From positions 2,521,466 through 2,585,465 of the forward strand of contig NZ_JH651379.1 in NCBI RefSeq assembly GCF_000260115.1: 64,000 bases of DNA, in the 5' to 3' direction. A model generated the notes under the pieces. The model ran no database searches, was not told where the DNA came from, and saw only the letters and a list, made by a program, of their open reading frames with translations. Shown one piece after another: positions 26,641 to 35,324 of the stretch. Made by a program: the position numbers and the translations under genes. The DNA comes from Galbibacter orientalis DSM 19592. GTDB taxonomy: Bacteria > Bacteroidota > Bacteroidia > Flavobacteriales > Flavobacteriaceae. Within the stretch, counting starts at the first letter, position 1; every line of letters starts with the position of its first letter.

Positions 26641-27849
26641 TTAGAGTATTTCTGCAACAACAAAAGTACTCCCTCCAACATAAATAAAATCGCTCACACC
26701 AGCCGATTTCTTAGCCGATTCAAAAGCAGCTGAAACTGAACTATATACCACGCCCTCCAAAGCATACTCCAAAGCTTTTTCTTTTAAAACTTCTGCCTCC
26801 AAACCACGAGATATTTCTGGCTTACAGAAATAATACATGGCATTTTTAGGAAATAAAGGTAAGATGTCTGTGAGTTTTTTGTCTTTTACAAACCCTAAAA
26901 CAATATGTAATTGATTATATTTTTGCTTAGAAAGCTGATTTGTTACAATTGAAAGTCCTTCTTTATTATGAGCAGTATCACAAATTATAGTTGGTTCCTC
27001 GCCTAATTTTTGCCACCTCCCCATTAAACCAGTATTCCGAACTGTATTATTCAAGCCATTTACAATGTTCTCCTCCGTAACAGAAAAGCCTTTTAATTGC
27101 CGTAACGTTAATACTACTGCTTTTATATTTTTCTCTTGGTAATCTCCCAATAAATCACTTTTATAATTGAGATTTAGCTCAGAAGCTAATTGAAGTGTTG
27201 TATTATTATAACTAGCCACTCCTTCAAAAACAGGATATGTTTCTGGATGATACTCACTTATTACCGTAGGAACATTTGACTTAATAATTCCAGCTTTTTC
27301 CCAAGCTATTTTTTCTAAGGTATCTCCCAACATATCGGTATGATCCAAACCTATATTTGTAATTAAAGCTACCTCGGGAGTAATTATATTTGTTGAGTCA
27401 AAACGCCCTCCTAAACCTACTTCTATAATTGCAATATCTATTTTTTCTTCTGAAAAAAATTGAAAAGCCATTCCAACAGTCATTTCAAAAAATGACAATT
27501 CATTGGCTTTAAAGAATGGTTTATTGACTTCAATAAAATTTACCACAAAATCTTCTGAAATCTCCTTTCCATTTATTTTAATTCGCTCTCTAAAATCTTT
27601 TAAATGAGGAGATGTGTACAATCCAACTTTATAACCTGCTTCCTGCAACACAGAGGCTAACATATGGCTTGTAGAGCCTTTACCATTGGTTCCCGCTACA
27701 TGAATAGATTTAAAATTTTGCTCGGGATTCTGTAGATGTTTTGCAAGCGCAATAGTATTTGTTAGTTTAGGCTTAAAAGCCGATTGCCCTTGTTTTTGAT
27801 ACATCGGCAACCTACCAAACATCCAGTTTAGGGTTTGCTCGTATGTCAT
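26641..27849 (-). CDS. folC: folylpolyglutamate synthase / dihydrofolate synthase
   Basis: ATP-dependent ligase that makes dihydrofolate from dihydropteroate and adds glutamates to folates. The 402-aa protein has the Mur-ligase-like P-loop VAGTNGKGSTSH near residues 52-63, the second nucleotide segment VGLGGRFDSTN, TNIGLDHTDMLG and the C-terminal domain CDTAHN. It is the last gene of the tonB-exbBD run, 37 bp after tonB; the functional link to transport is not evident and this is probably just co-transcription. Confidence 0.94.
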   Translation of the reverse strand: MTYEQTLNWMFGRLPMYQKQGQSAFKPKLTNTIALAKHLQNPEQNFKSIHVAGTNGKGSTSHMLASVLQEAGYKVGLYTSPHLKDFRERIKINGKEISEDFVVNFIEVNKPFFKANELSFFEMTVGMAFQFFSEEKIDIAIIEVGLGGRFDSTNIITPEVALITNIGLDHTDMLGDTLEKIAWEKAGIIKSNVPTVISEYHPETYPVFEGVASYNNTTLQLASELNLNYKSDLLGDYQEKNIKAVVLTLRQLKGFSVTEENIVNGLNNTVRNTGLMGRWQKLGEEPTIICDTAHNKEGLSIVTNQLSKQKYNQLHIVLGFVKDKKLTDILPLFPKNAMYYFCKPEISRGLEAEVLKEKALEYALEGVVYSSVSAAFESAKKSAGVSDFIYVGGSTFVVAEIL

Positions 27850-27886
27850 AATTGTATTTTATTAAAATGAAAGAATTAGTAGTTTT

Positions 27887-28780
27887 CTACTCTCCTAATT
27901 TGAAATTAACCACTACAAAACCTATTTGCCTTGAAGGCGCATTTGCATCAGAATTCCATTTATAAGAACGCGCAGTTTTACTTGCAGCTTCTTTTAAACA
28001 AGCTGCTGTATTTGTAGTACCTTTTACACCTGGAGTGGCGCTAATAACGTTTCCAGAACGGTCTACCTCTATTTTCACAACCACAGTTCCAGACTCATTA
28101 CAGTCTTGCACAAACTTATCTCCAGAAACTAAGCTACGCCCATTAAGACCATAACCTACACCTCCAGAACCCGTTCCGCCACCACCGTAATAACTTGTAG
28201 CATATGGATCGCCATCTGGTTGCCCTTTGTCTCCTGCGCGGTTGTCGTCTCCTTCTCCTCCAGTAGCTTTTCCGTCAGAACTATTAAGTCCTCCCATCAT
28301 TGCATCTAGATTCTTTTTCTTAGCTTCTTGTTCTTTTTTAATACGTTCTTCTTCAGCTTTTCGCTCACGCTCTTTTCGCGCTGCTTCTGCCTGTGCTTTT
28401 TTCTTAGCCTCTTCTTCAGCTTTCTTTTTTGCCTCTGCCTCTTTTTGCTTCTTAATCACCACAGACTCTTCATTATTCTGTGTAACTACATCTTCAACTT
28501 TAGCTTCCGCAGGTTCTGCAGGAGCAGTAGGCTTTGGAGTTTCCTCAACAGGAGTTGCCTTTTCTATAGGTTTTTCTACGGGAGTACTTTTTATTTTTTC
28601 CTTTGGTTGTACATTTCCACTCCCAAAATTTGTAGTTCCAAAATTAACAGAGATTCCATTTTCAATAGGCGGATCTAAATAAGACAACCCAATATAAAAC
28701 ATAAGAAACAAGAGTATTGTTAGTAACAAGGTTGTTACTGTAAAGGATTTCTTTTTATGTTTTGTATCTAAAAAAGACAT
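27887..28780 (-). CDS. energy transducer TonB-family protein
   Basis: Couples the inner-membrane proton motive force to outer-membrane receptors. The 297-aa protein has one N-terminal membrane helix (about 16-36), a Pro/Lys/Glu linker, a long Lys/Glu/Ala helical stretch like that of TolA (about 110-165), a Gly-rich hinge (YYGGGGTGSGGVGYG) and a C-terminal TonB-type domain (CNESGTVVVKIEVDRSGNV...). The TolA-like charged helix makes a Tol-type role also possible. The start is 2 bp after exbD, so the two are probably co-translated. Confidence 0.82.
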   Translation of the reverse strand: MSFLDTKHKKKSFTVTTLLLTILLFLMFYIGLSYLDPPIENGISVNFGTTNFGSGNVQPKEKIKSTPVEKPIEKATPVEETPKPTAPAEPAEAKVEDVVTQNNEESVVIKKQKEAEAKKKAEEEAKKKAQAEAARKERERKAEEERIKKEQEAKKKNLDAMMGGLNSSDGKATGGEGDDNRAGDKGQPDGDPYATSYYGGGGTGSGGVGYGLNGRSLVSGDKFVQDCNESGTVVVKIEVDRSGNVISATPGVKGTTNTAACLKEAASKTARSYKWNSDANAPSRQIGFVVVNFKLGE

Positions 28781-28782
28781 AT

Positions 28783-29169
28783 TTATTTAGGTCTAACTGC
28801 TAAAATTACTTTGTAACTATTTTGGTTTGCTATGTCCATTATATTAACTGCATTATCTATCGGAACACTTTTTTCAGCTCTTAAAATAATAGTAGGTTGC
28901 TCTACATCTTTTAATCTTCTCTTAAGTTCTGTTTCTACGAATTCAGGTTTTACTTTTACATTATCCACATAAATATCAAGGTTTTTATTGATACTTACTG
29001 AAACGTTTTGTGTATTTGTAGACTTTCCTTTTGCCTTAGGTAATAGTAAATCTAGAGCATTTGGAGAATTTGAAGTAAGCATAAAGAACACCAAGAGTAG
29101 AAAAACAATATCAGTCATAGAACTCATACTGAATTCTGGCGACACTTTGTTTCTTCCTTTTAACTTCAT
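28783..29169 (-). CDS. exbD: biopolymer transporter ExbD/TolR
   Basis: Single-span inner-membrane protein of 128 aa that forms the proton pathway with ExbB. The transmembrane helix with the proton-carrying aspartate is in SSMTDIVFLLLVFFML near residue 20, followed by a small periplasmic domain ending VILAVRPK. It sits between exbB and tonB. A strong hairpin in the 93-bp gap upstream may set its level relative to ExbB. Confidence 0.92.
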   Translation of the reverse strand: MKLKGRNKVSPEFSMSSMTDIVFLLLVFFMLTSNSPNALDLLLPKAKGKSTNTQNVSVSINKNLDIYVDNVKVKPEFVETELKRRLKDVEQPTIILRAEKSVPIDNAVNIMDIANQNSYKVILAVRPK

Positions 29170-29198
29170 TTCTTATAAAATTTTAGTGTTTTAATGAT

Positions 29199-29236
29199 AA
29201 ACAGATAACCTAAAGTAAGTATTAGGCTATCTGTTT
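29199..29236 (-). promoter_or_regulatory. intercistronic hairpin between exbB and exbD
   Basis: AAACAGATA-x-CCTAA pairs with TTAGG-x-TATCTGTTT: 14 pairs, one internal mismatch and an 8-nt loop. There is no T run on the minus strand after it, so it is not a classical terminator. Position suggests an mRNA-stabilising or processing element that makes more ExbB than ExbD. Confidence 0.6.
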
Positions 29237-29262
29237 AGTATAAGGTTTCAACGTTACCAATT

Positions 29263-29952
29263 TTACATTGGTTCGTCTAGAAGGTCTAAAAATTCTACTG
29301 CATTAGCTTCCATATTATGGACAACCTTATCGGTACGAACAACCAAATGATTGTATCCAATATAAGCAATAATACCTACTACAAGTCCTGCTACCGTAGT
29401 AGTCATTGCTGTATAAATACCACTTGCTAATTGCCCCATTTCTGCTTGTCCGCCACTAGTTGCCATTTGGTGAAACGCTATAATCATTCCGATTACAGTA
29501 CCTAAGAAACCAATCATTGGAGCCGCTCCAGCTACTGTTGCTAGAATACTTACGTTCTTTTCTAATTTATATACTTCTAAAGTACCTGCATTCTCAATTG
29601 CCTTATTAATATCTTCCAAAGGTTTTCCTATTCTAGAGATTCCTTTTTCGGTTAATCTTGCTACTGGCGAATCTGTTTGAGCACAAAGTATTTTAGCTGC
29701 TTCTAATTTTCCATTAGAGACATGATCTCTAATTTGAAGCATGAAATTTTTATCAATTTTTGAAGCTGCTTTAATAGCAAAAACTCTTTCAAAATAAATG
29801 TATAAGGCTACAAATAACAACACAAAAAGTATTGCTATAATAATTACACTTGCAGTTCCTCCATTTACGATTAAATCTATAACCGAAAGTGTTTTTTCTT
29901 CCGAAAGAACTTCTTCAGCCACCTCTTGGGTTGCTTCTTGAAATAATATCAT
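29263..29952 (-). CDS. exbB: MotA/TolQ/ExbB proton channel family protein
   Basis: Inner-membrane channel subunit, 229 aa, with three membrane helices: one near residues 33-56, and two in the C-terminal half (LATVAGAAPMIGFLGTVIGMI and the IYTAMTTTVAGLVVGIIAYIGY segment). The GLLGT-like turn (GFLGTVIGM) is conserved. It has an N-terminal extension of about 25 residues. It heads the exbB-exbD-tonB-folC run, 54 bp after nhaD. Confidence 0.92.
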   Translation of the reverse strand: MILFQEATQEVAEEVLSEEKTLSVIDLIVNGGTASVIIIAILFVLLFVALYIYFERVFAIKAASKIDKNFMLQIRDHVSNGKLEAAKILCAQTDSPVARLTEKGISRIGKPLEDINKAIENAGTLEVYKLEKNVSILATVAGAAPMIGFLGTVIGMIIAFHQMATSGGQAEMGQLASGIYTAMTTTVAGLVVGIIAYIGYNHLVVRTDKVVHNMEANAVEFLDLLDEPM

Positions 29953-30006
29953 ATATTATTATTTATCGAATTGGGTTTGGTTTATAACGGTGTATTGCAT
30001 ATAAAA

Positions 30007-31371
30007 TTATACGTCAAGTACAAAATTTCTTAAAAGTACAAATACTGCAGCTCCAGATAAGAATCCAATTAATGCTAACCATCCAATTTTTTTAAGGTAC
30101 CAGAAGAAATCGATTTTCTCCATTCCCATAGCAACTACACCAGCTGCCGAACCAATAATTAACATACTTCCTCCTGTTCCGGCTGAATACGCTATAAAGT
30201 GCCAAACTGGATCGTCCATTCCTACAGAAAACATCCCCATACTTGCGGCTACCAAAGGTACATTATCAATAACTGCAGAACCTGCTCCTAAAATTATAAC
30301 CACTAAATCTGAAACTTTTTCTCCAACAGATTCTGTTCCTAACATAGGCATTACTGCATCCATTCTTTCTGCAAAATGGAATAACATCCCTAGTGATTCT
30401 AAAGCAGCTACTGCCATTAAAATCCCTAAGAAAAATAAGATACTTGGCAGTTCAATTCTCGCTAAAGAATGATGTACTGGACTATGATGTCCTTGGAAAT
30501 CTCCACTATCTTCATTAACTCCAGAAAGAGCGAATTTTTTATTACTATAAATTTCTGCAAAAGCAGCAACTACAGCAAGAGACAACATCATTCCTACATA
30601 AGGAGGTAAATGTGTTACTGTTTTAAATAAAGGAACAAAAACAATCATTCCTAAACCTAAATACAACATAATAGTTCCATATTTAGATTTTGGTGCTGTT
30701 TCTGCAAAATCTCCTTCAATTTCTCCTTTAAATATTTTTAATCTTGATGCTATTAATACTGGTACAACCATACAGAATATAGATGGTATTAATACATGCT
30801 CTATTAATAAAGCAGCAGATACTTTGTGTCCAATCCACAACATGGTAGTAGTAACATCTCCAATAGGAGACCATGCACCCCCAGCATTTGCAGCTATAAT
30901 AATAATACCCGCAAACCAAAGTCTCAACTCTCTATCTTTAAGTACTTTTTGTAAGATTGTTATTAATACAATTGTTGCTGTTAGGTTATCTATAATTGCT
31001 GAAAGCACAAAAGCCAGAATACTAAATATCCATAACAATTTACGCTTACTTCTAGCTTTAATATAGCCCTTAATAGTTGCAAAGCCATCAAAATAATCGA
31101 TGATTTCCACAATAGTCATTGCCCCAAGTAAGAAAACTAATATTTCGGCGGTTTTACCTAAATGATGCAACAATATCTCATCAACATGAGAAGCTTCTAG
31201 TTCTTTGAGTTCTGCATTAACTTCAAAAACATCCATGTGTGTTAATGCAATAATAGCCCATAAAAGTGCCATCATTCCCAAAGCAGGAATCAATTTGTCA
31301 ATTTTTAAATTATGTTCTAGGGTGATTGCCAAATAACCAAGAACGAATACAATAATAATTATAGTCTCCAT
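30007..31371 (-). CDS. nhaD: NhaD-type Na+/H+ antiporter
   Basis: Inner-membrane sodium/proton antiporter of 454 aa with about 12 hydrophobic segments, typical of marine bacteria under salt load. Recognised from segments FLLGAMTIVEIIDYFDGF, SAIIDNLTATIVLITIL, ANAGGAWSPIGDVTTTMLWI and the C-terminal VIDNVPLVAASMGMF; the two ...DN... motifs in broken helices are characteristic of the ion-transporter superfamily. It follows the amino-acid dehydrogenase gene by 26 bp. Confidence 0.92.
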   Translation of the reverse strand: METIIIIVFVLGYLAITLEHNLKIDKLIPALGMMALLWAIIALTHMDVFEVNAELKELEASHVDEILLHHLGKTAEILVFLLGAMTIVEIIDYFDGFATIKGYIKARSKRKLLWIFSILAFVLSAIIDNLTATIVLITILQKVLKDRELRLWFAGIIIIAANAGGAWSPIGDVTTTMLWIGHKVSAALLIEHVLIPSIFCMVVPVLIASRLKIFKGEIEGDFAETAPKSKYGTIMLYLGLGMIVFVPLFKTVTHLPPYVGMMLSLAVVAAFAEIYSNKKFALSGVNEDSGDFQGHHSPVHHSLARIELPSILFFLGILMAVAALESLGMLFHFAERMDAVMPMLGTESVGEKVSDLVVIILGAGSAVIDNVPLVAASMGMFSVGMDDPVWHFIAYSAGTGGSMLIIGSAAGVVAMGMEKIDFFWYLKKIGWLALIGFLSGAAVFVLLRNFVLDV

Positions 31372-31397
31372 AGGATAGTGTTAGTAAATATTTGTGT

Positions 31398-32624
31398 CTA
31401 AATTAATTGTTTTAATGCGATTTCAAAAGCAGTACTGCTAATATTTATTTTAGCATTATTATGTTGAAAGGTATTTTGCAATGCCTTTTTAATTGTATCT
31501 GAGGTATCTGCAAAGATTGCTTCATCTGTCATTTCGGTACGTCGCTCCATAAAATAAGCAAAAACTCTAGCCATTCCACAGTTCGAAATAAAATCTGGAA
31601 TTAAGCTTATTCTTTGGTCTGTATATTCCATAATAGGACCAAAAAATATTTCTTTATCAGCAAATGGAACATTCGCTCCACAAGAAACAACCTCTAAACC
31701 TGCTTCTATTAACTGGGTAATTTGTTCTTTTTTAATAAGTCGAGAAGCAGCACAAGGCAAGAAAATTTGCGCTTGTATATTCCATATCTTCTCATTCATT
31801 TCTTTAAAAGGAATCATATTTGGAACGTCCAAGGTATTTCCTTTTTTCTCCAAGAAAAACGATTTTATTTCAGCAAAAGAAAAGCCTTCTTCATTTATAA
31901 CACCGCCATTAATATCGGTAATTCCAACAATTAAAGCGCCCATTTGAGATAAATAATAGGCTGCAGCAGCACCAACATTTCCAAAACCTTGAACAATTGC
32001 TTTCTTCCCTTTTACCGTTCCTCCATATATTTCATAATAATGTTTTACAGACTCTGCAACCCCATAACCGGTTATCATGTCTGCAACGGTGTATTTTCTT
32101 TTAATATCTGGAGAGAAGTTATCGTTTTCTAAAACCTTAATAACTCCTTGTCTCAGCTGTCCAATCCTGTTTATCTTATCGGCTTCAGACGGCTTAAAAT
32201 GTCCGTTAAAAACTCCTTCTTGCGGATGCCAAACCCCACAATTTTCGGTAATTGGTATAACCTCATGGATTTCATCTACGTTTAAATCGCCTCCAGTTCC
32301 GTAATAACTTTTAAGCAACGGAGAAACAGCTTTATACCAACGTTCTAAAACCCCTTTTTTACGAGGATCTTTTGGATCGAAGTTAATTCCAGATTTAGCA
32401 CCACCAATTGCGGGTCCAGAAACCGTAAATTTAACTTCCATAGTTTTTGCTAAAGATAACACCTCATTAGCATCCAAACCTACTCTCATTCTGGTTCCAC
32501 CACCTGCGGCTCCTCCTCGTAAAGAATTTATAACGGTCCACCCTTCAGCAGCTGTTTCAGAGTCCTTCCAATTAAAAATAATTTCAGGAGATTTGTCTTC
32601 GTATTGTTTAAGTAATTCTTTCAT
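31398..32624 (-). CDS. Glu/Leu/Phe/Val dehydrogenase family protein
   Basis: NAD(P)-dependent oxidative deaminase of amino acids, 408 aa. The catalytic lysine is in the family motif GPAIGGAKSGI near residue 88, and a second conserved block is YYGTGGDLNVDE. The NAD domain carries GFGNVGAAAAYYL. Substrate (glutamate versus branched or aromatic amino acids) cannot be fixed from the motifs. It starts 64 bp after anmK and has its own -7 element. Confidence 0.9.
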   Translation of the reverse strand: MKELLKQYEDKSPEIIFNWKDSETAAEGWTVINSLRGGAAGGGTRMRVGLDANEVLSLAKTMEVKFTVSGPAIGGAKSGINFDPKDPRKKGVLERWYKAVSPLLKSYYGTGGDLNVDEIHEVIPITENCGVWHPQEGVFNGHFKPSEADKINRIGQLRQGVIKVLENDNFSPDIKRKYTVADMITGYGVAESVKHYYEIYGGTVKGKKAIVQGFGNVGAAAAYYLSQMGALIVGITDINGGVINEEGFSFAEIKSFFLEKKGNTLDVPNMIPFKEMNEKIWNIQAQIFLPCAASRLIKKEQITQLIEAGLEVVSCGANVPFADKEIFFGPIMEYTDQRISLIPDFISNCGMARVFAYFMERRTEMTDEAIFADTSDTIKKALQNTFQHNNAKINISSTAFEIALKQLI

Positions 32625-32643
32625 TAATCTTTTAAAGTATTCA

Positions 32644-32651
32644 CAAATATA
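32644..32651 (-). promoter_or_regulatory. -7 element of the amino-acid dehydrogenase gene
   Basis: TATATTTG on the minus strand, 20 bp before the start codon. No -33 TTTG at the usual spacing. Together with the 64-bp gap this suggests separate transcription from anmK. Confidence 0.45.
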
Positions 32652-32688
32652 TAAAACAAAAAAATCTGACCTCGACTTTTAGAATATT

Positions 32689-33747
32689 TTAAGGATTGTA
32701 AATTTTCCCACTACTATGGTCTTTAGAAGCTCCCGTAATACTTTTCATACAATTCACTTCATCCCTTACTTTCAAGACGCCTAATAAACCAAAAATAATG
32801 GCTTCCTTAAACTCTATAGTATTATTATTAGGTAAAATTATTTCTGCATCACTCAAGGTCTTTAATTGTTCAATAAAAAAAGTATTGTAAGCGCCTCCTC
32901 CTGTTACCAAAACTCTTGCTGTTGGCTCCAAAACTTGAGCCACCTGAAAAGCTGTATGCGCTATATAAGTTCTTAAAATATCTTTTTCTGAAATTTTATA
33001 AGAATCAATTAAAGGGAGTACATCGCTTTCTACCCATTCAATTCCCAACGACTTTGGATATGGTTTTTTATAAAAAGCTAAACTATTTAACTCTTCAAGC
33101 AGTTCCTCATTAATATTACCTGATGCAGCAATCTTTCCGCCATCATCATAATCAAAACCTAATTTTGAGACGTAATGATTCAAAACATTATTCACAGCAC
33201 AAATATCAAATGCCTTATAAACACCGTCCTTTTCTACGGAAACATTTGCAAACCCTCCTAAATTAAGGCAATAATTGTATTCCGAAAAAAGTAGCTTATC
33301 TCCAATTGGTACCAAGGGAGCTCCTTGCCCTCCAAGTTCTACATCCTCCACACGGAAATCGCATACTACTTTTTCGCCAACTTTCTCTGCTATAAAAGGT
33401 AAATTTCCTATTTGATAGGTCTGTCCTTCATCTGGTTTATGAAAAACGGTATGCCCATGAGAAGCAACAAAATCTATCGTCTCTATTTGTTTTTCCTTAA
33501 TAAAGCCACAAATTATTTCAGCTAAAAAAACAGTGTATTCTTCGTCTAATTTCTGTAGATCAGAAGTATTTAAATGAATAGCATTTTTTAAACGTTTGCG
33601 TAAATTTTCTTCATAAGAAACTGTTTTAGAACTTCTTACAGAAAAACTCCACTCATCTTTCTTTTCAAAATAAACATTAACCAAATCGATTCCGTCCAAT
33701 GATGTGCCAGACATCACTCCTATAACGTTGTAGTTTTCTTTTTTCAT
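32689..33747 (-). CDS. anmK: anhydro-N-acetylmuramic acid kinase
   Basis: Phosphorylates and opens 1,6-anhydro-MurNAc from cell-wall turnover, giving MurNAc 6-phosphate. The 352-aa protein has the ATP-binding signature GVMSGTSLDGID at residues 6-17, SHGHTVFHKP in the middle and the late VTGGGAYN segment. Length is typical. It is divergent from the acyl-CoA dehydrogenase. Confidence 0.94.
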   Translation of the reverse strand: MKKENYNVIGVMSGTSLDGIDLVNVYFEKKDEWSFSVRSSKTVSYEENLRKRLKNAIHLNTSDLQKLDEEYTVFLAEIICGFIKEKQIETIDFVASHGHTVFHKPDEGQTYQIGNLPFIAEKVGEKVVCDFRVEDVELGGQGAPLVPIGDKLLFSEYNYCLNLGGFANVSVEKDGVYKAFDICAVNNVLNHYVSKLGFDYDDGGKIAASGNINEELLEELNSLAFYKKPYPKSLGIEWVESDVLPLIDSYKISEKDILRTYIAHTAFQVAQVLEPTARVLVTGGGAYNTFFIEQLKTLSDAEIILPNNNTIEFKEAIIFGLLGVLKVRDEVNCMKSITGASKDHSSGKIYNP

Positions 33748-33772
33748 TAAGTGTAAAAATAAATAAGAATGA

Positions 33773-33803
33773 TTGAAAATGTTACATTTTAAAATTATAT
33801 TTG
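33773..33803 (+). promoter_or_regulatory. promoter of the acyl-CoA dehydrogenase gene
   Basis: TTG (33773-33775), a 20-bp spacer and TATATTTG (33796-33803). The -7 element overlaps the TTG at 33801 and touches the ATG at 33804, so those cannot be start codons; it supports ATG 33834. Confidence 0.65.
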
Positions 33804-33833
33804 ATGAATATTATAAAAATATCACAAAATAGG

Positions 33834-34976
33834 ATGGATTTCAAACTTTCTGAAGAACAATTACTAATAAAAGAAGCTGCAAGGGATTTTGCTAAAACGG
33901 AATTATTACCTGGAGTCATCGAAAGAGACGAAAAGCAAGAATTCCCAACAGAGCAAGTCAAAAAAATGGCAGAACTTGGTTTTTTAGGAATGATGACTTC
34001 TCCCGAATATGGAGGTAGCGGAATGGATACCGTATCTTATGTTATGGTAATGGAAGAGCTTTCAAAAGTAGATGCATCTGCTTCTGTTATTGTAAGCGTA
34101 AATAACTCTTTAGTTTGTTGGGGATTAGAAAATTTCGGAACAGAAGAACAAAAGAAAAAATATTTAAAACCGCTAGCTTCCGGAGAAATTACCGGAGCCT
34201 TTTGCTTATCGGAACCTGAAGCAGGAAGTGACGCTACTTCACAAAAAACAACTGCTCTTGATAAAGGAGACCATTATATTGTTAATGGCACAAAAAACTG
34301 GATTACCAATGGAAATTCAGCAGCTGTTTATTTAGTAATAGCACAAACTCATCCAGAAAAAAAACACAAAGGCATTAATGCTTTAATTATTGAAAAAGGA
34401 ATGCCTGGTTTTGAGATTGGTCCAAAAGAAAATAAATTAGGAATTAGAGGAAGCGATACACATTCTTTAATTTTTAACGATGTAAAAGTTCCCAAAGAAA
34501 ATAGAATTGGCGAAGATGGTTTCGGATTCAAGTTTGCTATGAAAACGCTAGCAGGTGGAAGAATTGGAATTGCTGCTCAAGCGCTAGGAATTGCCTCTGG
34601 AGCGTATGAACTGGCAAAAGAATATTCTAAAGTAAGAAAGTCTTTCGGCACAGAAATATGCAACCATCAAGCAATTGCCTTTAAATTGGCAGATATGCAT
34701 ACCCAAATTGAAGCAGCAAGACACCTTGTTTTAAAAGCTGCTTGGGACAAAGACAATGGAAATGACTACGACTTATCTGGTGCGATGGCAAAATTATATG
34801 CCTCTCAAGTTGCCATGGATACCGCTACCGAAGCTGTACAAATACATGGTGGAAACGGTTTTGTAAAAGAATATCATGTAGAAAGACTGATGAGAGACGC
34901 CAAGATTACTCAAATTTACGAAGGCACTTCAGAGATTCAGAAAATAGTCATATCAAGAAGCATTCTAAACAACTAA
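33834..34976 (+). CDS. acyl-CoA dehydrogenase
   Basis: FAD enzyme of 380 aa catalysing the first dehydrogenation of acyl-CoA in fatty-acid or branched-chain degradation. Family motifs are present: GAFCLSEPEAGSDA (FAD/substrate loop), WITNG, and the C-terminal QIHGGNGFVKEYHVERLMRDAKITQIYEGTSEIQ, in which the glutamate of YEGTSEIQ is the usual catalytic base of short-chain types. The start is set by the upstream promoter and gives the family N-terminus MDFKLSEEQL. A terminator follows. Confidence 0.94.
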   Translation: MDFKLSEEQLLIKEAARDFAKTELLPGVIERDEKQEFPTEQVKKMAELGFLGMMTSPEYGGSGMDTVSYVMVMEELSKVDASASVIVSVNNSLVCWGLENFGTEEQKKKYLKPLASGEITGAFCLSEPEAGSDATSQKTTALDKGDHYIVNGTKNWITNGNSAAVYLVIAQTHPEKKHKGINALIIEKGMPGFEIGPKENKLGIRGSDTHSLIFNDVKVPKENRIGEDGFGFKFAMKTLAGGRIGIAAQALGIASGAYELAKEYSKVRKSFGTEICNHQAIAFKLADMHTQIEAARHLVLKAAWDKDNGNDYDLSGAMAKLYASQVAMDTATEAVQIHGGNGFVKEYHVERLMRDAKITQIYEGTSEIQKIVISRSILNN

Positions 34977-35026
34977 CCCTCTCTTTTAACACGCATTTCT
35001 ATAATAGAAATGATAATATTACAATT

Positions 35027-35058
35027 ACACCCCTATTTTTTTAGGGGTGTCTTTATTT
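35027..35058 (+). terminator. terminator of the acyl-CoA dehydrogenase gene
   Basis: Perfect 9-bp stem ACACCCCTA / TAGGGGTGT with a T-rich loop, then C and TTTATTTT. The rest of the 34977-35324 gap is AT-rich leader carrying the gltB promoter. Confidence 0.75.
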
Positions 35059-35276
35059 TAAAACCTATTTTAAATACAACACCCCCTCTTTTTATTAAAA
35101 AAATATATTATTCCTACGACATATCCTTAAAATACCCTTAAAATTATAGGGATTAATAATTTTTTAGCCTTGAATTAACGATTTGATAATTTGCCCCACC
35201 TTAAAATCTCAATATTAGATTTTTCTCAAGCTTTAATTCTAAACACCGAATTAATTTCATTTTTTACTCAAAAACG

Positions 35277-35308
35277 TTGAATAATCGGCATCTTTCTTAT
35301 TAGATTTG
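35277..35308 (+). promoter_or_regulatory. promoter of gltBD
   Basis: TTG (35277-35279), a 21-bp spacer and TAGATTTG (35301-35308), an exact -7 match. It is followed by GTGGAAACCACGTAATT before the gltB start; an inverted match to AAACCACGTAAT occurs past gltD at 41321-41334. Confidence 0.55.
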
Positions 35309-35324
35309 TGGAAACCACGTAATT

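Noticed and set aside
28227-28682. Plus-strand frames of 116 and 151 codons opposite tonB
   Set aside because: They are the complement of the Lys/Glu/Ala-rich tonB linker and give Phe/Ser-rich low-complexity translations.
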